Shown here piece by piece: positions 1 to 10,800 of a stretch of 64,000 nt of DNA (the first letter of the stretch is position 1; the number at the start of each line of letters is the position of its first letter). Source of the stretch: Candidatus Peribacteria bacterium (GTDB lineage: Bacteria > Patescibacteriota > Gracilibacteria > Peribacterales > Peribacteraceae); contig JACKFU010000001.1 in NCBI GenBank assembly GCA_020632295.1, forward strand, positions 310,001 through 374,000. Reading direction: 5' to 3'. The notes under the pieces are model-generated. The model worked only from the letters and a program-made list of their open reading frames with translations. It had not been told where the DNA came from and did not search any database. Both the position numbers and the translations under genes were made by a program.

Positions 1-2141
1 TTCTCACGTTGCGCATCAAGTTCTGCTTTAATTTTTTTACCGATGGCGCGCCTCAAGATATCTGCTTCGCCCAGTGAGTACCCAGCGAATGTTTGGGCAA
101 TTTGCAAAATCTGCTCTTGGTAAATTCCGATACCGTAGGTTGGCTTAAGAATGGGTTCAAGATCTTGGTGCAAATACTGCACCTGTTCTTTGCCATGCTT
201 ACGTTTGATGTAACTTGGAATCCATTCCATCGGTCCCGGTCGGTATAAAGAGACCATAGCGACAATGTCGCTGAACTCTGTTGGCTTGAGTTGTTTTAGG
301 TACCTGCGCATACCGCCAGATTCCAACTGAAACACACCAGTGGTATCTCCTTTTTGGAGAAGAGAAAATGTTTTTTTGTCCTCGAGCGGAATGGCGGCAA
401 TATCGATGTCCTTCTCGTGGGTCCGCTTGATTATTTCTAATGTTGTTTGAATAACGGTTAAGTTCATGAGGCCGAGGAAATCCATCTTTAGAAGCCCGAG
501 TGCTTCGAGTGGTTTAGCCGAAGATTGGGTAATAATGGTTTGGTCATCCTTTGGTGCACGTTGGAGTGCGGTGTACTGCACGGTTGGCTCCTCGGTAATA
601 ATCACACCGCATGCGTGAACAGAAACGTGACGTGCTTTTCCTTCGAGCTTCAGTGCTGTATCGATAATTTTTCGATAGGTTTCATTGCTGTCGTATACAC
701 TTTTAAGCTCTGGTGTTTCGAGCGCCTCGCTTAAGGTTGTTCCCGGGCGCTCGGGGATGAGTTTTGCAAGTGTGTTCATTTCCATAAACGGTACGCCGTA
801 TGCTCTTCCTACATCTTTTACTGCTGCGCGTGCGGCCAGTGTTCCAAATGTGCAGATTTGCACAACACGATCGCTCCCGTATTTTTCACGAACGTACTCA
901 AGTACTTCGTCCCGTCTGTTATCGGCAAAGTCGATATCCACATCCGGCATGGAGATGCGTTCGGGGTTGAGGAATCGCTCGAAGAGGAGGCCGTGCTCCA
1001 GTGGGTCGAGTGCGGTGATACCAAGGCAGTAACTCACTAGTGATCCTGCGGCAGATCCTCGCCCCGGCCCTACGGTAATCCCCCTGCGCTTCGCCTCGTT
1101 GACGAAATCTGCAACGATTAAGAAGTATCCTGCAAAGCCCATTTTCTCAATGATGCCTAGTTCGTAGTTGAGTCGTTCGCGCTGCAATTCTGTTTGCTCT
1201 GGATACTTTTGTACGAATCCTTTCTCGCTTTGCTCTCGTAAATACTCCACCTCTGTTACCTTCTCTGGCGTTGGGAACGTTGGAATGTGATACGTTCCAA
1301 AATCTAGTGTTACATTGCATCGATCTGCGATGACTTTTGTGTTTTCCAGTGCTTCTGGCACATGAGAGAAGAGTGGTTCTAGTTCTTCGTATGGGCGCAT
1401 GGAGAAATCGGAATCTCGCATGCTGAACCTGCTTGGGTCATCGACGCGAGCATTCTTTTGAATGCAGAGCAGAACATCGTGTGCTTCAGCATCTCCATGC
1501 CGACAGTAGTGACTGTTGCATGTTGCGACAACTGGTACGTTGAGTTCCTTTCCCCAGTGAATGAGCTGTTGGTTTATCTCTGCTTGTCCGGTGACATTGG
1601 GTAATTCCATTAGCTCGAAGTAGAGGTTGTCCTGCCCAAAGAATTCGCGATACTTTTCTGTCAGGCTGCGTATGCGCTGCCCGTCTTCTGCCAGTGCTGC
1701 CTGAGGGATTGCTCCACTCATTGGTCCTGTGAGTGCAATGAGTCCTTTGCCATGTTCTTTAAGCAATGCATCATCAACACGGGGTTTGTAGTACATACCG
1801 TCTAGAGCTGCCTTTGTTGCGAGTTGCAAGAGGTTTTCGTATCCCTCCTGCGTCTCTGCAAGCAGCACCAGCGGGTAGCGTTTTGTATCTGTTCCACTTT
1901 CTTTGTCATGCCGGGTACGTGCTGCGATGTATGTTTCGAGGCCAAGGATGGGTTTGACTCCTGCGCTCTTCGCTACTTTGTAGAACTCGATTAGTCCGTA
2001 GCCAAATCCTTTGTCGGCAAGTCCCACTGCGTGTTGATTCAGCTCTTTTGTTCGGGCAACAATTTCCTCTGGGCTTGGGAGCCCTTCGAGGAGTGAATAG
2101 GTGGAGTGGCAGTGGAGATGGACAAAGTCCTGAGAGTTCAT
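1..2141 (-). CDS. dnaE: DNA polymerase III subunit alpha (3' end outside window)
   Basis: Catalytic subunit of the replicative polymerase. Only about the first 713 residues are present because the gene runs off the left edge. The product opens with a PHP domain (HLHCHS near residue 8). It has the GPGRGSAAGS segment and the PDVDIDF catalytic aspartates near residue 397, and the visible part ends in the fingers region (ILRRAIGKK). The ATG lies 10 nt after the stop of the secreted-protein operon. A -10-like TATAGT overlaps that stop, so dnaE may be transcribed both by read-through and separately. The family assignment is secure. Confidence 0.97.
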   Translation of the reverse strand, partial: MNSQDFVHLHCHSTYSLLEGLPSPEEIVARTKELNQHAVGLADKGFGYGLIEFYKVAKSAGVKPILGLETYIAARTRHDKESGTDTKRYPLVLLAETQEGYENLLQLATKAALDGMYYKPRVDDALLKEHGKGLIALTGPMSGAIPQAALAEDGQRIRSLTEKYREFFGQDNLYFELMELPNVTGQAEINQQLIHWGKELNVPVVATCNSHYCRHGDAEAHDVLLCIQKNARVDDPSRFSMRDSDFSMRPYEELEPLFSHVPEALENTKVIADRCNVTLDFGTYHIPTFPTPEKVTEVEYLREQSEKGFVQKYPEQTELQRERLNYELGIIEKMGFAGYFLIVADFVNEAKRRGITVGPGRGSAAGSLVSYCLGITALDPLEHGLLFERFLNPERISMPDVDIDFADNRRDEVLEYVREKYGSDRVVQICTFGTLAARAAVKDVGRAYGVPFMEMNTLAKLIPERPGTTLSEALETPELKSVYDSNETYRKIIDTALKLEGKARHVSVHACGVIITEEPTVQYTALQRAPKDDQTIITQSSAKPLEALGLLKMDFLGLMNLTVIQTTLEIIKRTHEKDIDIAAIPLEDKKTFSLLQKGDTTGVFQLESGGMRRYLKQLKPTEFSDIVAMVSLYRPGPMEWIPSYIKRKHGKEQVQYLHQDLEPILKPTYGIGIYQEQILQIAQTFAGYSLGEADILRRAIGKKIKAELDAQRE

Positions 2142-2150
2142 AGGAAAGCT

Positions 2151-2156
2151 ACTATA
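2151..2156 (-). promoter_or_regulatory. -10-like element for dnaE
   Basis: TATAGT on the minus strand, 9 nt before the dnaE ATG and overlapping the TAG stop of the upstream gene. No clear -35 was seen. Confidence 0.45.
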
Positions 2157-3705
2157 GCTTTTCCACTGCCTTTTTGCACGATTCCCACGATCCATTTTCT
2201 CCCGACGTATATGGGAAGCACTCATCGCTTAGTAGTACTTTCATAATGGTATCGAGTTTCGTGTTGCACGGCCTATAAATACAAGAACGCCTGAGGAAGT
2301 ATGCATAGTTGATGACAAATTTACGGATGCCTCCACCCGATGTTGTAATGAGTTTCGCATTCTTCATCATTGCAGATCTCACTGGTGCGATTGCATCGCG
2401 GATTTGCAGCGTTGCATCTTGCGTCTTTGGTAAGATCCCTGATTCGCTTATTGCTTGCCAATGGTGCATCTGCTTCCAGAGTGACCGTACGTAGTCACGG
2501 GGGATCGTGATGAGTTTGAATGTATTCCAATCCGATTCCATTGCGTTTCGTCTGTCTTCCTCGTTAAAGAATTCGTTGGGGTTCTTAAGATAGTCCGGGA
2601 ATTCTCGCTGCTCCGCCCATTCGTTTTGTTGCCTGAAATATGTTTTCCAGATTTCCAGATGATCTTTTCCAAAAAAGAAAGCGCTGCGTAAGGGAATGCG
2701 AATCCATGGTTCTTCTTCCGCGCAACTATACACACGTTTGTGCTCACTATTGTCTACAGTTGTTTCTCCAAAATGCTTCAGTGCTTCTCGTTGTTTATCG
2801 GAGAGCATGTTCTGATTCATTACGTTGTCCATGGCGACGGTCGTGTCTTTGATGTGGTCAATATCTTCCAAGAAGTCATCCCGCGTTTTTGCCAGCGTAG
2901 TGAGCGCCTCAATTTCTGCGTCGACTCCGGGGATGATGCCTGATGGAATTTTTTTCAGAACACTTATGTCACAGCCGTATCCGTTGGTACTGGATGTGAG
3001 GTAGTCGGAATCGAATGGGCATTCCTTTGTGTATCTTGGCGCCGCCTCCCCTTCATCGGCGAATGCGCAGATGCTGTCTGTAATACACGCATCTTTTGTG
3101 GGATAGAAATTATTTCCATTTCCACACTCCTCACTCGTTTGTACCTGGCACGACTTCTGGTCGAGAACGCAGCACCATCCTTCCGTTGGTTCATCAAACA
3201 AATAGTAGTATGGCCAGCTCGCATCTTCGTGCTCTGGCTCCAATCCTCCCTTTACAAGATGTGCGTATCGCTGATTTAAAAACCCAGCAACAGACTTGAG
3301 AAGCAAAATACCTTCTGATGATTTGTTCTTGTACGCCTCTAGAGTCTCACAGCGGACTTCTTCGATTTTTGCTTCCAAGATGGCAAGGTCGTAGTGCAGA
3401 CACGAGTTGATAGTTGTCAGGTCACGCTTGTATTCCACAGCACGGAGATCTGTGTCGACGAGCATGTAGAAGATTGATTGCACCAGACTGAGAAAGTGCA
3501 GGTTAAAGATATCGAGCACTTCATCGCCGCCCGCAGCGCCCTTTGCTTTGGCGATACCAATGTCGACGCGATTCACTACCTTTTGCGCATACTGTCCGAG
3601 TGGTGTTGCATGTGCAAGAGCGTGTGCTTGTGGCGTCATGGGGCACTGAGCTGCCGCTACCGAAGGTGCCAGAATAAGGCCAATGCTGATGAGGAATGTT
3701 CTCAT
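2152..3705 (-). CDS. Secreted Cys-containing protein, unknown function (517 aa)
   Basis: Not recognised. It has a clear signal peptide (MRTFLISIGLILAPSVAAAQ) with likely cleavage after about residue 19. The mature part is mostly helical and charged. It holds about 16 cysteines, with a cluster around residues 180-215 (WCC...SC...EC...AC...IC) that looks like a small disulfide-rich module, and further CxxxxC pairs near the C-terminus. It is the last of five coupled genes: its ATG overlaps the stop of the preceding gene by 4 nt, and dnaE follows 10 nt downstream. An exported, disulfide-stabilised partner of the four upstream products is inferred from context and the Cys pattern only. Confidence 0.8.
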   Translation of the reverse strand: MRTFLISIGLILAPSVAAAQCPMTPQAHALAHATPLGQYAQKVVNRVDIGIAKAKGAAGGDEVLDIFNLHFLSLVQSIFYMLVDTDLRAVEYKRDLTTINSCLHYDLAILEAKIEEVRCETLEAYKNKSSEGILLLKSVAGFLNQRYAHLVKGGLEPEHEDASWPYYYLFDEPTEGWCCVLDQKSCQVQTSEECGNGNNFYPTKDACITDSICAFADEGEAAPRYTKECPFDSDYLTSSTNGYGCDISVLKKIPSGIIPGVDAEIEALTTLAKTRDDFLEDIDHIKDTTVAMDNVMNQNMLSDKQREALKHFGETTVDNSEHKRVYSCAEEEPWIRIPLRSAFFFGKDHLEIWKTYFRQQNEWAEQREFPDYLKNPNEFFNEEDRRNAMESDWNTFKLITIPRDYVRSLWKQMHHWQAISESGILPKTQDATLQIRDAIAPVRSAMMKNAKLITTSGGGIRKFVINYAYFLRRSCIYRPCNTKLDTIMKVLLSDECFPYTSGENGSWESCKKAVEKL

Positions 3706-6248
3706 TGTAGGTCATTGCAGCTGAAGTTTTCTCCAGCAAAGCGTGGGCACATGGTACTTGGGAATGGCATCTCTCCAATTTCATTGAAGATGTCGTAGAT
3801 AGTACTGAGGAGATCGGCAAAGTTTTGTGCTGCGGGTCGAAGATACTGCGCAAACATGTCGGCTGTTTCTCGTGATGCAATTGCTGAGGCGGCAAATTGA
3901 ATATTGAGCCCCGTTGCATCATATTCTTGTGGTTGCAATGCGAGATCGGTTGCGCTTTGCACAAGAGAAATGGGTGGAAGCCCGAGCCGTTTAATGGGGT
4001 CGAATCCGCAAATGATTGGTGGTGTACTCGCTGGAAGTCCGTTGATTTGGCAGAGTTCCTGGTCCAGTTCTTGCACGATACGCTCTGGCTGGTATGACGG
4101 GAACACAGGTCCTGTAAGAGCCGAAGGTACTTCGAGAGCACCAATTTGCGGATCTTCGTTCTCACATGCATCCCAGGGGAAACTTTGTGACAATGTTGTC
4201 AGTCCGATTCGTCCGGGGATATCCCGTGCACGCTCGTGCGTTTCTTCTATGCACTGCCCGGTGTAGCACAGGTTATTGCCGATGGTGTTTGCGTATTGCA
4301 GCTGACACCCTGGTTCACAGGACGCAGGGAGCGAATTGCGTATTGCCTTCACGCGTGGGTGCTCGAGAGCCTCTGCACAGGTACTTGGTACGTCGAGCTG
4401 GTCTGCCATTGCATCACGCGCGTCGTTTATCTGTTGGATAATGGTATTGGTATCCATACCGCCTGATGTACAGGCGTTATCGCCGTATGCGCTGCAACTT
4501 GTATTTGCGTAGTAGCTTGCGCACGCATCGATGCTGACACCTGCTCGCTCGAGAATGCCGTCAAGTGCCATGAGTTTGCATTGCACCAAGTATCCTTCTC
4601 GCTCCATTGCGCAGCATCCTTGTACGGTATCAATGCGTTTTTGCGATTCCACATTGCTCTGTCCGCAGAGCTGCATAGCGTGTGTCATTTCATGCATAAG
4701 TGTGTAATAGGCCTCCCCTTTGCCTTGGGGATTGTTTGGCATGCAAATATCAATGACACCGTTACGTGTGCGTACACTGGTTTGTGCCGCGTCACAGGAA
4801 TCGCTGCATTCCACGTCTACAACGCAGCGAGCACACGGAGGTGGAAGCATGTCGTCTTGTTTTTCTGGTGTATCGTACGGGATGACACTCTGGGCTTCTG
4901 GGTTCTCAAGTTGCTCGCGCCATCCCCCAATATCACAAATATCACTACCAGATGTTCTCGTTGCAATAGCGTCTTTGTACTGCTCTGGTTCGCAGCGTGT
5001 GAGCACAATCCCTCCTGTTCCCGCTTGTTTGAGTTGGTCTTGTAGGTCACTTGTCACCGTACAGGATTCGCTTTGTATTGTACGACACAGATATCCACGC
5101 TTGCTGAATGGATGAGAGCAGATACCGTCGTTAAGACCTGGTTCCTGCACCACAGCATTATGTTGACGGGTTGTGTCGGTTGACACTGTTCCTCCCCCCA
5201 TCAAGCTTAACTGTTTTGCTTCCAGGCCTTCTCCTAACTTGCTCGGATACGTTCCGCCACGAACGAGAGCGTCTGTGTATTTTTCGTAGCAGCTACGAAT
5301 ATCACCTTTTTCTATGCAGTCCTCATAGTCTGGACTGTAGAGCGTTGCCTGCATGGGTTCTATGGGCAGGTACCACTGGAGTCCTATATCGTCATGGCGC
5401 ATCCAGATAACGATATTCTTTTCTTTATTGATGTATGACGGATAGATCACTTGCTCATCTGCAGAGGTATCGACAGGGTCTTTCTGAATGCTTTCGAGTA
5501 ATGCTTCCATTGCCTCTTCAATAGCACACCAGCGGTTTTCACACTGCTGCCCTTCATGGTCTTTTACGTACCGCACCCCGTGACGATAGCGCCACATAGC
5601 TGCGGTCAGTTCGGTGCGGTCTTTTTTTCCTTTGTACGTTTTTTCGAGAGCCTCAATTGCAGATTCTATTGCTGCAGCTTTTTGCCTGATGGCATCACGC
5701 TCCAGCTCTGGCCAGGGTCGTGCTTTGGTTAGCTTTTCGAGGATGGGTGTCACAAATGGGTCGTTGGTCGCTCTCCATATATGATTGATACCAGCAAACT
5801 TGCTCATGATATCGATGGATTTTCCAGGGTAACCATCTATTCCTGCTTCGTATCCGGATGTAATTGCCTGCAAATCTCTTCCCAGCGTGCGAACCCAAGC
5901 ATTGCGTTCTACAATTTCTCGCAGGACTTCTTGTGCTTGATGACACGGCGCACGGTCGTTATTACGGTCTTCTTGGTCGCCGCACATTTGTTCATATCGT
6001 TCTTGCAGTGCGTAATCAACGTAGTCTTCATTCTCCATTTCAAATGGAACGGTGTTGTCACTGCTAGAACGCGTTTGCACAACAAAGTCGTAGTAGATAC
6101 CAACGGCAAATCGCTGCACAGCAAGCTCTGCTTCTGTTGTCTGTGATTCCAGCTCTACCATGGTTTTAATGGTGTCATAGAGCGACATGGGCTCTGCATA
6201 TACCTGTGGAGCAAGTAGGAAGCCGATTATTACAAGGAGGGTCATCAT
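3702..6248 (-). CDS. Secreted Cys-rich protein with HEMTH zincin-like motif (848 aa)
   Basis: An exported protein with signal peptide MMTLLVIIGFLLAPQVYAE. The N-terminal ~250 residues look helical. The central and C-terminal parts carry about 33 cysteines, including CARC...CSDSC near 472-485. At about residues 519-523 is HEMTH, followed 26-28 residues later by EREGY, which fits the HExxH + Glu arrangement of zinc metallopeptidases. Whether it is an active protease cannot be told from sequence alone. The start overlaps the upstream gene by 4 nt (ATGA), and the next gene starts inside its stop. No known family was recognised outside the motif. Confidence 0.8.
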   Translation of the reverse strand: MMTLLVIIGFLLAPQVYAEPMSLYDTIKTMVELESQTTEAELAVQRFAVGIYYDFVVQTRSSSDNTVPFEMENEDYVDYALQERYEQMCGDQEDRNNDRAPCHQAQEVLREIVERNAWVRTLGRDLQAITSGYEAGIDGYPGKSIDIMSKFAGINHIWRATNDPFVTPILEKLTKARPWPELERDAIRQKAAAIESAIEALEKTYKGKKDRTELTAAMWRYRHGVRYVKDHEGQQCENRWCAIEEAMEALLESIQKDPVDTSADEQVIYPSYINKEKNIVIWMRHDDIGLQWYLPIEPMQATLYSPDYEDCIEKGDIRSCYEKYTDALVRGGTYPSKLGEGLEAKQLSLMGGGTVSTDTTRQHNAVVQEPGLNDGICSHPFSKRGYLCRTIQSESCTVTSDLQDQLKQAGTGGIVLTRCEPEQYKDAIATRTSGSDICDIGGWREQLENPEAQSVIPYDTPEKQDDMLPPPCARCVVDVECSDSCDAAQTSVRTRNGVIDICMPNNPQGKGEAYYTLMHEMTHAMQLCGQSNVESQKRIDTVQGCCAMEREGYLVQCKLMALDGILERAGVSIDACASYYANTSCSAYGDNACTSGGMDTNTIIQQINDARDAMADQLDVPSTCAEALEHPRVKAIRNSLPASCEPGCQLQYANTIGNNLCYTGQCIEETHERARDIPGRIGLTTLSQSFPWDACENEDPQIGALEVPSALTGPVFPSYQPERIVQELDQELCQINGLPASTPPIICGFDPIKRLGLPPISLVQSATDLALQPQEYDATGLNIQFAASAIASRETADMFAQYLRPAAQNFADLLSTIYDIFNEIGEMPFPSTMCPRFAGENFSCNDLQ

Positions 6249-7054
6249 TGTTCGTCGTTGATATCACGCAAAATATCCTTTGCATTCCATATGCGAGGCA
6301 AGCAAGAGCTTGCCTCTGCAGTGAGAGACATGGCGTTGCGTACATCAAGAGAGTAGCGTTGCATGCATTCCAGTTCTGCTTCTAGTGGCCGCAGACGCTC
6401 GGCAGTTGCTATCAGCGTAAGTACTCTTTGCAGTGTTTTTCGTGCGATCGTCCGTTCTGTATTCACAAGGTCGGCACGTACACTCGCTTCGTCGAGGAGA
6501 TCGGAGAAGAAGAAATCAAAAAAGTTGACGGGTTTTCCTTCTACTATCTCCTGTTCGTCAAATTTTTCTTTTGTCGTATCAAAATACAGGAACGTATCAT
6601 ATTCCATGAGTGAGCATTCGTAGATACGAAGATATTCAAGAAGTACTCTGCTTATATCAAACCGTGAGAGTGGTACTTTGGGGTCATTCCATGTGGGAAG
6701 TGCTGCCGCAAGGCTAAGAAGCTCTTTGCCAGGCTTCATAAATTCGGTGTAATTCTCTGCATCGCACTTGAAGGTTGTAGGTTCCAAATACTCATCGACT
6801 ACACGACGCATTTGGTCATGGTAGATTTCGGGCCACTCTTTGATGTTTCTGTGGGCAAACAGAAGCTGGTCGTAACGGTCTTCATACCGAGAGCATGGTG
6901 TTAGCATTGGGTGCTCGGTTGGTGGTCTGCCTGTAAACTCTGGGACGGCAACTTCCTCAGCGCGTGTGTACAAGGATGGCACCCAAAACCCTATGGCGAT
7001 ACCCAGGAAAAGCAGTAGTACGGATGGCCACTGGTGTTGCTTCATGTGCATCAT
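6245..7054 (-). CDS. Membrane-anchored or secreted protein, unknown (269 aa)
   Basis: Not recognised. The N-terminus (positively charged, then a hydrophobic stretch at about residues 10-30) is a signal anchor or a signal peptide without an obvious cleavage site. The rest is a soluble, largely helical domain with only about five cysteines, fewer than its neighbours. It is third in the five-gene cluster, with 4-nt ATGA overlaps on both sides, so it is probably made in a fixed ratio with the other exported products. It could be the membrane tether of the complex; that is inference. Confidence 0.75.
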   Translation of the reverse strand: MMHMKQHQWPSVLLLFLGIAIGFWVPSLYTRAEEVAVPEFTGRPPTEHPMLTPCSRYEDRYDQLLFAHRNIKEWPEIYHDQMRRVVDEYLEPTTFKCDAENYTEFMKPGKELLSLAAALPTWNDPKVPLSRFDISRVLLEYLRIYECSLMEYDTFLYFDTTKEKFDEQEIVEGKPVNFFDFFFSDLLDEASVRADLVNTERTIARKTLQRVLTLIATAERLRPLEAELECMQRYSLDVRNAMSLTAEASSCLPRIWNAKDILRDINDEQ

Positions 7055-7854
7055 GGCGCGATATCACAAGAGGAAAGGAAACAGGGGATACGTCCGAGCT
7101 GGCCAATAAGTTCTGCAGCCTGACGCACGGTGCCGGCAAGAGGCCACCGAAGTTCTCCGAGGAAGATGTCGAAGTTCCCTGCAAATTGCAGGAGTGATCG
7201 GTACCCTGCATCGTACTCGACAACAAGTTTCATGAGTTCGATCTCCCGTCTGACGAGTTGGTTTGCAATTTCGTCGCAGTAACTCCTCGTATCTGCCTGC
7301 TCGGTCACTGTGCTCAAGTGACACTCAGGCCATGTTTGTAGATCTTCGTATGCGATGCATCCGCGTGGTTGTATCTTCTCGATATCTACTGGATCATCAC
7401 CAGATTTTGGTTCGGATATCCGTGCAATTTCACAGAGCGCATCCAGACGACATTCAAAGGCGCGAATGGTTTGGAGTAGATACGGGATGAGCTCGGAGGT
7501 ACTGACACGCTTGGTCTCAAAAATACCGACAATGGGCAGGATTCCTGCATGTTCATCTTGCGTATCCATGACGGTATTCGACCACCTAAGGCTTTGGTTA
7601 TCGGGGTGGGAGTTACGCCATGGTGTATTTGTGTCTGCTGTCTTTATCCATGCCCATCCGTCTATGTCATAGCGCACGTCGTTTATGGCAGCATCTTTCG
7701 CGTTATGTTTCCCAAAGAGGTATGCACGGTAGAGTCGATGTTCTCGCGCAATCTCCTGGTTTGTTCGTTGTCGGCAGCTATCTGCGTCGCCGGCATGTAC
7801 AGTCATGGGACTGGCTAGGAACGTAATGAGTGTGGTGATAAGAAGAATACGCAT
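7051..7854 (-). CDS. Secreted Cys-containing protein, unknown (267 aa)
   Basis: Not recognised. Signal peptide MRILLITTLITFLASPMTVHA, then a mature domain with about eight cysteines spread along its length and ending in a C-terminal CFLSSC pair. It starts 2 nt after the stop of the 1202-aa gene and overlaps the next gene by 4 nt. The even cysteine number suggests intramolecular disulfides formed outside the cytoplasm (inference). Confidence 0.75.
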   Translation of the reverse strand: MRILLITTLITFLASPMTVHAGDADSCRQRTNQEIAREHRLYRAYLFGKHNAKDAAINDVRYDIDGWAWIKTADTNTPWRNSHPDNQSLRWSNTVMDTQDEHAGILPIVGIFETKRVSTSELIPYLLQTIRAFECRLDALCEIARISEPKSGDDPVDIEKIQPRGCIAYEDLQTWPECHLSTVTEQADTRSYCDEIANQLVRREIELMKLVVEYDAGYRSLLQFAGNFDIFLGELRWPLAGTVRQAAELIGQLGRIPCFLSSCDIAP

Positions 7855-7856
7855 GA

Positions 7857-10800
7857 TTACTGAGTGGGAACGCGGAAGTTTTCGTACATCTGTTCTTGCT
7901 TGATGTCGAAGAGGAATCGGTCTTTAGCATCTTCGATAATATTATCTGTCGCTTCGCGTACCGTTTGTCTAATATTGTTGATCTGTTCTTCCGGCTCATA
8001 GTCGTCGGTAATAAAGAGTTGCCAACCCTCTCGTGGTTCTCGTCGGTATGCATTGAGGAGTTGGCATGCCCAGTCTCCACGCTCACAGTATTCTTGCCCC
8101 ATGACATTGGGATTCCGGAACGCACCTGCTGAATAGAAATCCTCGAAGAGGAAGATGTCTGGCCGCGCACCAATACGCTGTAGTCGTTCCTTAAGATCTC
8201 CTTCGAAATGCACGCATCGTCCCATCTCTGTGTCATGTGGCTCGATACAGTCTTGCTCTGTTCCTGGTCGTGGTTCTTTAAGAAGGCTTTGCCAGAAGAG
8301 TTCGTATTCTTCTGTCATCTGCTCTATGAGCGCCCTCGTCTGATAGAGAAACGATGCCAAGCTTAGAATGTCGAGCTTTGGCATTTCGAGTATTGCTGCG
8401 TCATCAAATGGAATGATTGCTTCGGGGAGAGAGTCGAGCACTTCCTCAGAAATGCTTTCGGGGAGCTCGGGTAGATTTGCTTCACTACTGAGATCTACAA
8501 ACTCGGGGTACTCGGGTTCGTCATTATCTTCTAGTCCCGGTGGACGGACACGGACAAAATCCATACGGATTTGTATGGGTTTGAGGACAGGAAGTTTTAC
8601 GGTTTTTTGTGCCTCTTTGAATGCAGTAAAGTCGATGACGATATCGGGGTCACGTTTGGTCGGAGGAACGTGTGGAAGATAGGGGGGCTGCGGGAAGTAT
8701 GCGTCGCAGATAGCGGGGTTCTCTTGCTGCTTGGCAGCAAAATCCAGACATTCGTTGTACTGTGCGAAGATTTCTGTGCAATCGCCTCCGTTAAGACAGT
8801 AGCCAAAGCCTCCTGTTACATCTCCATCGTACCCTCTACCCGGTAGCCATGGGTCCAGGAGTGAGTAGATTGGTGTTGTAAATCGCGCATTGCTGCACCA
8901 GGGGAATCCTTTGTTTTCATCGATGTCTCGGTACTCGCTCTGCACCTGTTCGTATATCGCTTTCAATCGTTGAATCCCATAATCGAGTTCAAGGTAATCT
9001 TGGTAGGCATCCATGTTTTCTGTCAGCCACGAGGCAATGTGTGTTTGAATCTTGCGCTGTTCAAAGAGGAGCGCACTTGCGTACTTTGCGAGTTCTCCTC
9101 TGAGAGAACGTACATTATCTGCCTGGTCAGCAAAATGGAGGAGTTGCGCGGCAACTTTTCGTGCTTTGTCAGCGCCGGGTCCACCTGTCTCCTCTTGTTT
9201 CTGTGCCCAGGTTTCCCATCCTTGTGCCCAAGCGCGTAACTCCGTTGGGTTTGCCATTGGTACAACAACGGGAATAGGCTCCTCTTCGATGTGCAGCAGA
9301 AGATTACGTTCCATAAACGCAGCGATGTCCCCGAGTAAATCTTCACCTGCTTGCACCTGTACCTCAATAGTTTCACTGCGAATATCTGGTGACTGTTCCT
9401 CAGAGCTTGGCGAAAGCGGCGGTGTATAGATGGGATCGAGAGGATTGATATCAATACTCCATGTTGTTGGCAGAAGCATGCGGACTGTTGGAGGTGTAAA
9501 GCTTTTATGCATCTCGGTTTCTATTTGGTGCCACCATTCCACCATAGTGCGCCTCTCCTTCGTTGTATCTTCTTCGATGGTAATGGTGTCATCAAATGTG
9601 CGCAGCACTGCGCCGCTGCTGAGTTTCCGGTTTTTATCCAGTTGTACAGTTGTTCGTTGCTTTGCACTATCGAGCGCGAGCAAGACGAATGACAAGTCGT
9701 TATCAAACTGTTGCTTTACTACCGTTTCATTCAGCATAGAGAATGCACTGCTTATTCCTGGCCACCAGATATCTTCCTCTTCATCGAACGATCTCTGCCC
9801 GTCACCAAACGGGTCGTCGCTAACATTGGGATTATAGGCTGCTTTGCCTTTCTGTGTTTCTTTCATCTGCCGAAAGTTGATGGGGTCTCCGTCACCATCA
9901 TCTGCATCGTAGTATGCGGCGATGACACAGCGCTTCTCCTTGTTTTCGATTTCCTGACGCCTTGCGTCTTCTGGTGCCATATCGTACATGTCGTAGCAGG
10001 CAACGGGGATGCCTTCCTTTTTGTGGTCATCGTTTTCTACGTAGGTATCAAGTGCTGCACGTTCGTATGTTGCATCGGTGTATGCACGGAAATACGAAAT
10101 GTACTCCCGTTCCTGTTCGACGTACTCAAAGCTATCCGATGGGAGATCTGGCCATGCGCCATGGGTGACACCGTCGATTCCTGATGGCAATACAGCTTCA
10201 CAATCTTCTGCAACAACTTGGCACTGCCCGACGACATCTTTGGGATGGGGTGAAAGCCAAATATCAGGAACAATGACACTGTTTGTTTCTGGATATAATC
10301 TGCAGTCGTATCCTTCGCACGTTTTACAGCTTGTACCAATACGCTCTGTATCGAATGCGATATTGATATCACAGCCCGTGATGATCGTATTTCCCTCATC
10401 ATCTGTTCCTTCGGTCTTCTGCAGAGAAGCCGTACCGTAGCTATCATCACTGCAGCATTCATTGACAACGGATGGTTCAAAGTGATCTTTACAGAGTTCG
10501 CTATTGCGTTTAAGTGCGTTCATTTCACCCGGAAATCCGCAGGGCCCTTTTTCGTTACGGATGATCGGCTGTGGAATACATGTACTGATAAGGTTGCCAT
10601 CTACATCGGGGAGGTCAACTTTCTCATAGCAGACATGGACGACTTTGCTCCAGAGAATGTAGACCCAGCTGTTTAAGTCCTGACAGAGACCTCCTTTTGG
10701 TCCGTTTGTTGTTATCTCTCCACAGAGGTCCTCTCCTGGCCCCTTCATATCCAGTCCGCCGCATGCGTATTTTATCTTGTCTTCTTGTGGGGGATAGGGT

